A stretch of 16,249 nt of DNA from SFWF01 sp045591645 (GTDB lineage Bacteria; Bacillota; Clostridia; Oscillospirales; Acutalibacteraceae). Made by a program: the position numbers and the translations under genes. Under the pieces are notes generated by a model. It saw only the letters and a program-made list of their open reading frames with translations, made no database searches and was not told where the DNA came from. Positions 7,502 to 12,578 of the stretch are shown one piece after another (position 1 is the first letter of the stretch; every line of letters starts with the position of its first letter). The stretch covers positions 1-16,249 of the forward strand of contig JAZNTG010000013.1 of the NCBI GenBank assembly GCA_045591645.1. The letters are read 5' to 3'.

Positions 7502-8278
7502 ATGGAACAAAAATTAAAAGTAATTGTGGCAGATAATTCAACAGAGCTCGGCACTACCTGCGCTAAGGTTTTCCAAAGCTACGGTATGGAGGTTGAGGTT
7601 TGCGAAAAGGACGGCGCGGCAGTGCTGGAAAAATGCGCAAGGTTTCACCCTGATGTAATACTTGCCGATGTGTTTATGTCGAATATAGATATTTTAGGGC
7701 TTTTATATGAGCTGCGCCGCACAGATGCGGCAAAGCGCCCTATGGTAATGGCGATGTCTAGCTATGATAATCCTAAATTAGAGCGTGAGACCCTGCAGGC
7801 GGGCGCGGCATATTATTTTTTAAAGCCGTTTGATATCAATACCCTCGCCGAGCGCATCATTCAGCTGACAGGGTGGAAAAATAAGTCGGCGCCAATGGTG
7901 GTAAAGGACAGCGTCTACACCGACAACGAGCTTGAAATGATGGTGACTGAGATAATCCATCAGATAGGTGTACCTGCACATATTAAGGGATATCACTACT
8001 TAAGGGAGGCGATCATCCTTGCGATAAAGGATGACGATATGATAAATTCGGTTACAAAGATACTTTATCCTACCGTTGCCAAGAAATTCCAGACGACCTC
8101 ATCGCGAGTAGAACGCGCCATCCGTCACGCAATAGAGGTTGCGTGGGACAGGGGAGATATCGATGTTCTGAACGCGTATTTCGGATATACGATAAATAAC
8201 GACAGGGGAAAACCTACTAATTCAGAGTTTATCGCAATGATAGCCGATAAGCTCAGACTGAGACTTAAGGCAGCTTAA
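7502..8278 (+). CDS. spo0A: Spo0A, sporulation master response regulator
   Basis: A 258-residue protein with an N-terminal receiver domain (about 5-123), a linker, and the Spo0A-specific C-terminal DNA-binding domain (about 145-258). The latter contains the highly conserved blocks IGVPAHIKGYHYLREAI, SSRVERAIRHAIEVAW and GKPTNSEFIAMIADKLRL. The phospho-acceptor is D56 (PDVILADVFM), the Ser/Thr position is S86 and the lysine is K108 (FLKPFD). The N-terminal acidic pair reads A-D-N rather than A-D-D, and the usual M-P after the acceptor is M-S. ATG at 7502 follows AGGAGGT by 7 nt. The frame stays open upstream but has no ribosome site there. Phosphorylated Spo0A directs entry into sporulation by binding 0A boxes. 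It is monocistronic, closed by a strong terminator. Confidence 0.97.
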   Translation: MEQKLKVIVADNSTELGTTCAKVFQSYGMEVEVCEKDGAAVLEKCARFHPDVILADVFMSNIDILGLLYELRRTDAAKRPMVMAMSSYDNPKLERETLQAGAAYYFLKPFDINTLAERIIQLTGWKNKSAPMVVKDSVYTDNELEMMVTEIIHQIGVPAHIKGYHYLREAIILAIKDDDMINSVTKILYPTVAKKFQTTSSRVERAIRHAIEVAWDRGDIDVLNAYFGYTINNDRGKPTNSEFIAMIADKLRLRLKAA

Positions 8279-8282
8279 TACT

Positions 8283-8316
8283 AAACGGGAAAGCACTTGC
8301 TTTCCCGTTTGTTTTT
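8283..8316 (+). terminator. Terminator of spo0A
   Basis: Perfect 12-bp stem AAACGGGAAAGC (8283-8294) with its complement (8299-8310), loop ACTT, then GTTTTT. Confidence 0.93.
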
Positions 8317-8325
8317 AGGTATAAT
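8297..8325 (+). promoter_or_regulatory. Promoter of the deacetylase gene, overlapping the spo0A terminator
   Basis: TTGCTT (8297-8302), a 17-nt spacer and TATAAT (8320-8325). The -35 hexamer lies in the loop and 3' arm of the spo0A terminator hairpin. The deacetylase ribosome site (GGAGTGG) and ATG follow at about 8345 and 8357. Confidence 0.7.
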
Positions 8326-8356
8326 ATAGGCAGACTTAGTTTCGGAGTGGATTATA

Positions 8357-9067
8357 ATGAACAGTTTTAAAAATTCGGGAAAACTCAAAGCAGTAACCTT
8401 CAGCTATGATGACGGAGCAACTCAGGATTTTAAATTAGTCAATCTTTTAAACAAATACGGTCTAAAAGCCACCTTTAACCTTAATACAAATAAGTTTGGC
8501 AACGGGTATATGTATGTTAGTGAGAATTCTTATGTCGCAAGCTACAAAATTTTGCCTGAGCATGTAAAAACAGTCTATGAGGGTCATGAGGTTGCTGTTC
8601 ATACCCTTGACCACATAAATCTCACACAGCAGACCGAAGAAGAGGTAATCCGACAGGTTGAAGAGGACCGTAAAAGTCTTTCTGAATTGATGGGCTATGA
8701 GGTTGTTGGAATGGCATATCCTTGCGGCGGCGTCAATAACGATGACCGTGTTGCTGAAATTATTAAGAATAATACGGGAGTAAAGTACTGCAGAACGACA
8801 ACCAATACCGACAGCTTTGATCTTCAGGACAATCTTTATCGCTTTAACCCAAATGTGTGTCATATTATTCAATTTGAAAGATTAATGGAAATGGGTAAAA
8901 AGTTTGTAGAATTAAAGCCTGATAAACCGCAGATTTATTATGTCTGGGGTCATTCCTTTGAGTTTGATTTTGAGCCCGATTATTGGGATAAGATGGAAGA
9001 TTTCTGTAAGCTTATCAGCGGCCACGACGACATCTTTTACGGTACAAACCGTGAGGTACTGTTATAA
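8357..9067 (+). CDS. NodB-type polysaccharide deacetylase family protein (CE4)
   Basis: A 236-residue NodB-homology protein. Motif 1 is TFSYDDG (14-20), with D18 and D19 as the expected general base and metal ligand. Motif 2 is HTLDH (82-86), supplying the two metal-binding histidines. Motif 3 is AYPCGG (120-125). A late WGHS (197-200) gives the catalytic His. The family removes N-acetyl groups from chitin-like sugars or peptidoglycan, usually with Zn2+ or Co2+. There is no signal peptide or membrane helix, and almost the whole protein is the catalytic domain, so it is predicted to be cytoplasmic. This argues against direct action on mature cell wall and leaves the substrate open. It is monocistronic, with its own promoter and terminator. 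Confidence 0.88.
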   Translation: MNSFKNSGKLKAVTFSYDDGATQDFKLVNLLNKYGLKATFNLNTNKFGNGYMYVSENSYVASYKILPEHVKTVYEGHEVAVHTLDHINLTQQTEEEVIRQVEEDRKSLSELMGYEVVGMAYPCGGVNNDDRVAEIIKNNTGVKYCRTTTNTDSFDLQDNLYRFNPNVCHIIQFERLMEMGKKFVELKPDKPQIYYVWGHSFEFDFEPDYWDKMEDFCKLISGHDDIFYGTNREVLL

Positions 9068-9074
9068 AACAGAT

Positions 9075-9106
9075 AAAAGGCTTGACCGATTTGGTCAAGC
9101 CTTTTT
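9075..9106. terminator. Terminator of the deacetylase gene
   Basis: AAAAGGCTTGACC (9075-9087) pairs with its complement ending at 9105 around a GATTT loop, followed by T. The hairpin is nearly identical to the one at 10012-10042, which also sits directly beside a spoVAC 3' end. Confidence 0.88.
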
Positions 9107-9107
9107 C

Positions 9108-9129
9108 GGACAGTCGAGGACGCCTGTCC
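9108..9129. repeat. Small GC-rich hairpin between terminator and spoVAC remnant
   Basis: GGACAG (9108-9113) pairs with CTGTCC (9124-9129) around a 10-nt loop. This ~28-bp segment (9107-9134) is absent from the otherwise parallel arrangement at 10043-10044, so it looks like an insertion in one copy. Confidence 0.4.
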
Positions 9130-9134
9130 CGACC

Positions 9135-9281
9135 TTAAAATAATGTTGTAATCCAGTAGATTAACCCATAAATAACACTTGCGGTTGTACCGAAGAGGAT
9201 GACAGGACCTGCCACGGTAAACATCTTAACACCGATGCCAAGCACCTGCCCCTCTGCTGCTGTCAATATAGGACGCACCAT
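9135..9281 (-). pseudogene. C-terminal remnant of a spoVAC paralogue
   Basis: The frame reads MVRPILTAAEGQVLGIGVKM, then a FTVAGPVILFGTTASVIYGL segment, and ends LIYWITTLF. This matches the last ~45 residues of the intact SpoVAC encoded at 10045-10488 (EGFVLGVGAKMFTIAGPVIV... ending VIYWITTLF) at most positions. The N-terminal two-thirds of the family (AFLIGGIICTIGQ and the GAGTLVPITGFANA block) is missing. There is no ribosome site before the first ATG, and AT-rich DNA with the lipoprotein promoter begins right there. It is best read as the leftover 3' end of a duplicated or replaced gene. Nucleotide divergence from the intact copy is considerable, so the event is old or involved a divergent paralogue. 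Confidence 0.85.
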
Positions 9282-9292
9282 TTGAATAAATA

Positions 9293-9321
9293 TTTACATT
9301 AAAACGGCGGTGTGGTATAAT
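9293..9321 (+). promoter_or_regulatory. Promoter of the lipoprotein gene
   Basis: TTTACA (9293-9298), a 17-nt spacer and TATAAT (9316-9321) with TGG directly before it (extended -10). It begins about 12 bases beyond the broken end of the spoVAC remnant. Confidence 0.75.
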
Positions 9322-9342
9322 GAAATAAAGCGAGGTGGTTTT

Positions 9343-10008
9343 ATGAAAAAGTTATTAAGCATTATTCTCGTCATAGCATTACTTTTCTTGCTTTTAACCG
9401 CTTGTTCGAATGAACTGCAAAATAGTAATCCAAGCATATCCGATGTCGACCCTACAACCACAATATCCACCGAAGCAAAACACACCACGGAAGTAGAGTC
9501 CTTACCTTTACCGCAAGATTCAATAGAATTCTCTTTTCTTTCCGGTGCAGGTGCTTGGCGAACTATTATAACACTAAATCAGAACGGTATATTCACTGGA
9601 TGGTATCTCGACTCAGAAATGGGCGAAACAGGTGAAGATTATCCTAACGGAAGTGCCTATACATCTACATTTTCCGGAAAATTTGATAACATCGAGAAAA
9701 TAAACGAGTATTCCTACAAGATGACTTTAACGGATGTTAAAACCGAAAAAGCAGTTGGAGAAGAATGGATCGAAAACAAAATCCGCTATGTTGCAACTGA
9801 ACCTTACGGATTAAACGATCCCATCAATAATCAAGATTGTACTCAATTCATTCTCTATCTCCCGAACACCCCCATCGATCAGGTGCCCGAAGAATTCTTA
9901 ACTTGGTGGCCTTATCGATATACCCAAGAAACATCCCCTAAAGCTACACTTTCTTGCTATGGGATTTTAAATACTGCCACAAACTTTGGTTTCTTCACTT
10001 CGGAATAA
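9343..10008 (+). CDS. Putative lipoprotein of unknown function
   Basis: A 221-residue protein with a lipoprotein signal peptide: basic MKK, a hydrophobic core (LLSIILVIALLFLL) and lipobox LTAC with C21 as the predicted lipidated residue. A Ser/Thr-rich linker runs to about residue 60. The globular part contains FSFLSGAGAWRTIITL, a TGWYLDSEMGETGEDYPNGS block, FSGKFDNIEKINEYSYKMTL and TEPYGLNDPINNQDCTQFIL. I do not recognise a named domain. The SGAGAW...YPNG...SGKF pattern resembles lipoproteins I associate with gut Firmicutes, but this is memory, not a search. ATG at 9343 has AGGTGG 4 nt upstream. A GTG at 9310 opens the frame earlier but overlaps the -10 box. Codon use is AT-richer than in its neighbours, and the gene lies between two spoVAC-type 3' ends. 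Confidence 0.8.
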   Translation: MKKLLSIILVIALLFLLLTACSNELQNSNPSISDVDPTTTISTEAKHTTEVESLPLPQDSIEFSFLSGAGAWRTIITLNQNGIFTGWYLDSEMGETGEDYPNGSAYTSTFSGKFDNIEKINEYSYKMTLTDVKTEKAVGEEWIENKIRYVATEPYGLNDPINNQDCTQFILYLPNTPIDQVPEEFLTWWPYRYTQETSPKATLSCYGILNTATNFGFFTSE

Positions 10009-10011
10009 CAG

Positions 10012-10042
10012 AAAGGCTTGACCGGTTCGGTCAAGCCTTTTT
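10012..10042. terminator. Terminator between the lipoprotein gene and spoVAC
   Basis: GGCTTGACC (10015-10023) pairs with GGTCAAGCC (10029-10037) around GGTTC, flanked by AAA and TTTTT. It serves the + strand gene and may also stop spoVAC transcription, which ends two bases away on the other strand. Confidence 0.88.
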
Positions 10043-10044
10043 CA

Positions 10045-10488
10045 TTAGAATAATGTGGTTATCCAGTAAATAACCCCGTACACCACGCTCGCTACCGTAC
10101 CGTAGACGATCACAGGCCCTGCAATGGTGAACATTTTTGCACCAACACCAAGGACAAACCCCTCGGTCTTGAACTCGATAGCGGGGGAGACTACCGCATT
10201 TGCAAAGCCGGTTATGGGCACAAGAGTCCCAGCACCTGCCCGCTTAGCGATTTTTTCGAAGATGCCGAGTCCCGTGAGCAACGCCGCCATAAAAATAAGA
10301 GATACGGGAACTGCCGCCTTTACCACCTGTTCGGGAAGATTCAGTGACATATATAATTCTCGAAGCAGCTGACCGATAGTGCAGATAATGCCGCCGATCA
10401 GAAAAGCTAGGGTAAAATCCTTCAGTTTCTTGGAGGGCGGAGAAGCCTTATCCGCCATTTTAGAGTATTCTTTTTTGCTGATATTCAT
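10045..10488 (-). CDS. spoVAC: Stage V sporulation protein AC
   Basis: A 147-residue membrane protein matching SpoVAC in length and motifs: PSKKLKDFTLAFLIGGIICTIGQL, GAGTLVPITGFANA and EGFVLGVGAKMF, with four or five hydrophobic segments. SpoVAC is a component of the channel that moves Ca2+-dipicolinic acid into the forespore and out again during germination, and the B. subtilis protein acts as a mechanosensitive channel. ATG at 10486-10488 follows GAGGTG with suitable spacing. An in-frame upstream start at 10527 lacks a ribosome site. No spoVAD or spoVAE lies beside it, unlike the usual spoVAC-D-E cluster, so this is an orphan copy or a reduced locus. I found no convincing SigG-type promoter in the 100 bases upstream. 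Confidence 0.92.
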   Translation of the reverse strand: MNISKKEYSKMADKASPPSKKLKDFTLAFLIGGIICTIGQLLRELYMSLNLPEQVVKAAVPVSLIFMAALLTGLGIFEKIAKRAGAGTLVPITGFANAVVSPAIEFKTEGFVLGVGAKMFTIAGPVIVYGTVASVVYGVIYWITTLF

Positions 10489-10547
10489 AAAAAACACCTC
10501 GTACTGATAGTTTTGCAAAAAAGGCATGTTTTATCCATTTAAAACTC

Positions 10548-10576
10548 TTGACTTTTGCAAAATATTTCATTATAAT
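10548..10576 (+). promoter_or_regulatory. Promoter reading into the tRNA-Pro region
   Basis: TTGACT (10548-10553), a 17-nt spacer and TATAAT (10571-10576). Transcription would start about 10 nt before the truncated tRNA copy, so the precursor would contain the fragment, the structured insert and the intact tRNA. Confidence 0.85.
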
Positions 10577-10596
10577 ATCATAGTCATAAAATATAA

Positions 10597-10628
10597 CGAG
10601 GTGTGGCTCAGTTTGGTAGAGCGCTGCG
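10597..10628 (+). pseudogene. 5' fragment of tRNA-Pro (acceptor 5' strand, D arm, half of anticodon stem)
   Basis: The 32 bases CGAGGTGTGGCTCAGTTTGG... to CTGCG are identical to the first 32 bases of the intact tRNA at 10827. With four further identical upstream bases the direct repeat is 36 bp (10593-10628 and 10823-10858), with a period of 230 bp. Homology stops inside the anticodon stem. What follows (GTGAGGGCCGCAGGG) cannot complete a seven-base anticodon loop, and no CACCTCG acceptor partner appears before the intact gene. Confidence 0.85.
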
Positions 10629-10822
10629 GTGAGGGCCGCAGGGCAAAAAAATCGACCGCGTCCGGTGGACGAAGAAGGAAGATTTTTTTGGCGTAGCGGT
10701 CAAAATCGGCAGCGTCCACCGACGCGTAAAGACGATTTTGGGCACCGCAAGAGGGCCGCGCGGGTGCAAAAGGTTCGCTTTTTTAATATTAATATTGGCG
10801 AGTTTAAAGATAAGAAAACTAA
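10629..10822 (+). other. Structured insert between the two tRNA-Pro copies
   Basis: This is a 194-bp segment with no convincing gene. It folds into nested hairpins. GCGGTG (10626-10631) pairs with CACCGC (10743-10748). AAAAAAATC (10645-10653) pairs with GATTTTTTT (10681-10689) around a CGTCC-GGT-GGACG hairpin. AAAATCG (10702-10708) pairs with CGATTTT (10733-10739) around a perfect GCGTC-CACC-GACGC hairpin. A 9-bp direct repeat GAGGGCCGC occurs at 10631-10639 and 10751-10759, on either side of the folded part. The 3' side ends in CTTTTTT and AT-rich DNA. It could be a small mobile element or a structured RNA carried in the tRNA precursor. Confidence 0.6.
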
Positions 10823-10826
10823 ATAA

Positions 10827-10903
10827 CGAGGTGTGGCTCAGTTTGGTAGAGCGCTGCGTTCGGGACGCAGAGGCCGCAGGTTCGAATCCTGTCACCTCGA
10901 CCA
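10827..10903 (+). tRNA. tRNA-Pro (anticodon CGG)
   Basis: A complete 77-nt cloverleaf with encoded CCA. The acceptor stem is CGAGGTG/CACCTCG, the D stem GCTC/GAGC, and the anticodon arm CTGCG-TTCGGGA-CGCAG with CGG at the anticodon, followed by a 5-nt variable loop and T arm GCAGG-TTCGAAT-CCTGT. It would decode CCG. It lies 230 bases downstream of a truncated copy of its own 5' half and has no separate promoter visible, so expression probably depends on the promoter at 10548. Confidence 0.96.
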
Positions 10904-10939
10904 GAAAACGACAGATTCCGACAGGAATCTGTCGTTTTC
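10904..10939 (+). terminator. Perfect 16-bp hairpin directly after tRNA-Pro
   Basis: The base after CCA starts a 16-bp perfect stem (10904-10919 with 10924-10939) with loop GACA. The 3' arm ends GTTTTC, so the U tract is within the stem. It is likely the tRNA terminator, though the T run is short. Confidence 0.7.
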
Positions 10940-11110
10940 AACTAAGTGCGCCTATCGGCGCGTGAAGTTTGCTTCGCAAGTGAAGTTGTCCTGCGGACAG
11001 TGAAGTTTCTGCGGAAGTGTGTGGCGCACTTAACTTCACTTTGTGCGACAGCATAAAACTTCACTATGCTTACGGCATAACTTCACATCGGCGTTAGCCG
11101 ATACTTCACT
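10940..11110. repeat. Array of variable mini-hairpins joined by a constant GTGAAGTT / AACTTCAC linker
   Basis: GTGAAGTT occurs at 10962, 10980 and 11000. Its complement AACTTCAC occurs at 11032, 11057 and 11079, with one variant (TACTTCAC) at 11102. Almost every interval between linkers is a different small palindrome: GCGCC-TATC-GGCGC, TTGC-TTC-GCAA, TGTCC-TGC-GGACA, TTTGTGC-GACA-GCATAAA, TATGC-TTACG-GCATA and ATCGGC-GTTA-GCCGAT. A 10-bp outer inverted repeat (TAAGTGCGCC at 10943, GGCGCACTTA at 11023) encloses the first half. Linker orientation flips near 11023-11031. No protein is encoded. The period is 18-25 bp, and it is not a CRISPR array because the linker is too short and the intervals are palindromes. 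Confidence 0.8.
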
Positions 11111-11176
11111 AAAAACTGTGAGAGTTCGAATTCATACACAAAACTGCCGAAAATATCTTTTTTGTAGCCCACAGAC

Positions 11177-11215
11177 AAAAATCCGTGTTTCCCCTATGGG
11201 AGACACGGATTTTTT
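11177..11215. terminator. Strong bidirectional terminator-like hairpin
   Basis: AATCCGTGTTTCCC (11180-11193) pairs with GGGAGACACGGATT (11198-11211) with one G-U pair and loop CTAT, followed by T on the + strand and TTTTTG on the - strand. No adjacent gene clearly uses it. Bases 11111-11176 before it hold nothing I recognise. Confidence 0.75.
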
Positions 11216-11248
11216 ATGCTTTATTCTTTGGCTAAGCAGAGGAGGAGT

Positions 11249-11293
11249 ATCCGAAAAGTGCCTAAAACGCCATAATTTAGGCGCTTTTCGGAT
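11249..11293. repeat. 18-bp imperfect hairpin without a U tract
   Basis: ATCCGAAAAGTGCCTAAA (11249-11266) pairs with TTTAGGCGCTTTTCGGAT (11276-11293) with a single G-U pair and a 9-nt loop. The following bases (TATTGG) are not a U tract, so it is probably not a simple terminator. GGCGGT and ACCGCC flank 11301-11334 just downstream. Confidence 0.6.
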
Positions 11294-11407
11294 TATTGGC
11301 GGCGGTAGGCTCTACCAAGCTGTTTTAAACCGCCTGTGATTTGTCAGCCTTATGAATGTTTTTGCTGTATTACAACCTGCAAATTCCAATATTTTGTATA
11401 AAAATAG

Positions 11408-11424
11408 AGCATTAAGAGAATGCT
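11408..11424. promoter_or_regulatory. Inverted repeat upstream of the oxidoreductase operon
   Basis: AGCATT-AAGAG-AATGCT lies just after a TATAAA hexamer (11397-11402) and before the AAAAGGAG ribosome site. It could be an operator. I see no good -35 hexamer 16-18 nt upstream of TATAAA, so the promoter itself is uncertain. Confidence 0.35.
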
Positions 11425-11450
11425 AAAACAAAATAAAAAAGGAGCTTGCT

Positions 11451-12578
11451 ATGGGAGAAGATACTAAAGAGAATAAAGGGCACGCAGCCTATGCTGTGAG
11501 CCTGCCTAATGTACACGAAAACGGATATTATGAAATTAGGCTTGAAAGTATAGGGGGCCTCGGAGCCAATCTTTGCGGAAAGCTTCTCGGAGAACTGGGC
11601 GCTGCATATTTAGGGTTGAACGCGGCGGCATTCTCCAGCTATGGTTCTGAAAAGCGTGGCTCACCCGTTAAGTCTTATGTGCGCTTCAGTGCGCCTGAGC
11701 GTGATATTCTGCATAACAGCCCTGTTGAACGTCCTCATATTTTGGTGCTGTTCCATGATGCGCTTTCAAAAACACTATCGGTTACCGCGGGTGTGGAAGA
11801 AGATTGTATTATTGTAGTAAATACAGCTTCTACGCCTGAACAAGTGCGCGATAAATTGCAATTGCACGCAGGCACAGTGTATTGTGTAGATGCTTTAGAG
11901 CTAGCTCTGCAGAGTAAAAGCCGTGTTAATATGGTGATGTTTGGTGCAGTAGCTAAAGCATCGGGTTTTATCCCGCTCGAAGCGGTCAAGGCTTTAGTTT
12001 CGGCTACATTAGGTAAAAAATATCCCGCAATGCTTACCAATAATATTGCAGGACTCGAGCAGGGATACGACAGTCTGAAAAGTCAGAGCTTTAGAGCCGA
12101 CGGACGTTATGAAAAAATACCATATCGGGAAATTCGCGGCAAGTGGGGATATGAGAATGCGCCGCTCGGTGGAGCTAACACTCATTTTGGAAGTACGGTA
12201 TCTAATGATCTGTCACCGTCCAGAGAGGGATTTATTCCCTTGTTTTTACAGGAAAAATGTATTCACTGCGGTTTATGCGACACCGCATGTCCCGATATGG
12301 TATTTCAGTTTTTACCGGGAGAATACCGAGGAAAGCCTTCTATGATCAACAGGGGGCTTGATTATCATCATTGTAAAGGTTGTCTGCGGTGCGTCGATGT
12401 ATGCCCAACTGAGGCTTTGGTGGCAGGAAAAGAACAGGAACACCTAAATAAGAAATGGTTTGTGCATAATAAGGATCTGATAACAGACCAACTCGATTTT
12501 GAGCCAGCAGGGGCAGATCCGTGGGTGAGCGGTGAATCTTATTTAGATGAAAAGCGTGTAGACGGGGGACTGATGTAA
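11451..12578 (+). CDS. 2-oxoacid:ferredoxin oxidoreductase, fused gamma and delta (ferredoxin) subunits
   Basis: A 375-residue protein. Residues about 25-215 are the POR gamma domain, starting IRLESIGGLGANLCGKLLGE and including GSEKRGSPVKSYVRFS. Residues about 262-325 are a dicluster ferredoxin-like delta domain with C270, C273, C276, C280 (CIHCGLCDTACP) and C308, C311, C314, C318 (CKGCLRCVDVCP), ligands for two [4Fe-4S] clusters that pass electrons to ferredoxin. A ~45-residue tail follows. ATG at 11451 has AAAGGAG at good spacing. The stop TAA overlaps the alpha-beta start in TAATG, so the two chains are made together. In many archaea gamma and delta are separate, and in clostridial PFOR all domains are on one ~1170-residue chain. 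This is an intermediate arrangement. The substrate is probably pyruvate or a branched-chain 2-oxoacid. Confidence 0.9.
   Translation: MGEDTKENKGHAAYAVSLPNVHENGYYEIRLESIGGLGANLCGKLLGELGAAYLGLNAAAFSSYGSEKRGSPVKSYVRFSAPERDILHNSPVERPHILVLFHDALSKTLSVTAGVEEDCIIVVNTASTPEQVRDKLQLHAGTVYCVDALELALQSKSRVNMVMFGAVAKASGFIPLEAVKALVSATLGKKYPAMLTNNIAGLEQGYDSLKSQSFRADGRYEKIPYREIRGKWGYENAPLGGANTHFGSTVSNDLSPSREGFIPLFLQEKCIHCGLCDTACPDMVFQFLPGEYRGKPSMINRGLDYHHCKGCLRCVDVCPTEALVAGKEQEHLNKKWFVHNKDLITDQLDFEPAGADPWVSGESYLDEKRVDGGLM

Noticed and set aside
10608..10965. Open frames of 65-98 residues on both strands across the tRNA-Pro region
   Set aside because: They run through the tRNA, its truncated copy and the hairpins, have no ribosome sites, and encode low-complexity basic sequence.
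10940..11110. CRISPR array
   Set aside because: Repeats are only 8 bases, occur in both orientations, and the intervals are palindromes of 10-17 bases. No cas genes are nearby.
11105..11145. tRNA T-arm-like sequence GAGTTCGAATTC
   Set aside because: Flanking bases do not form a T stem. The match is mostly the GAATTC palindrome.
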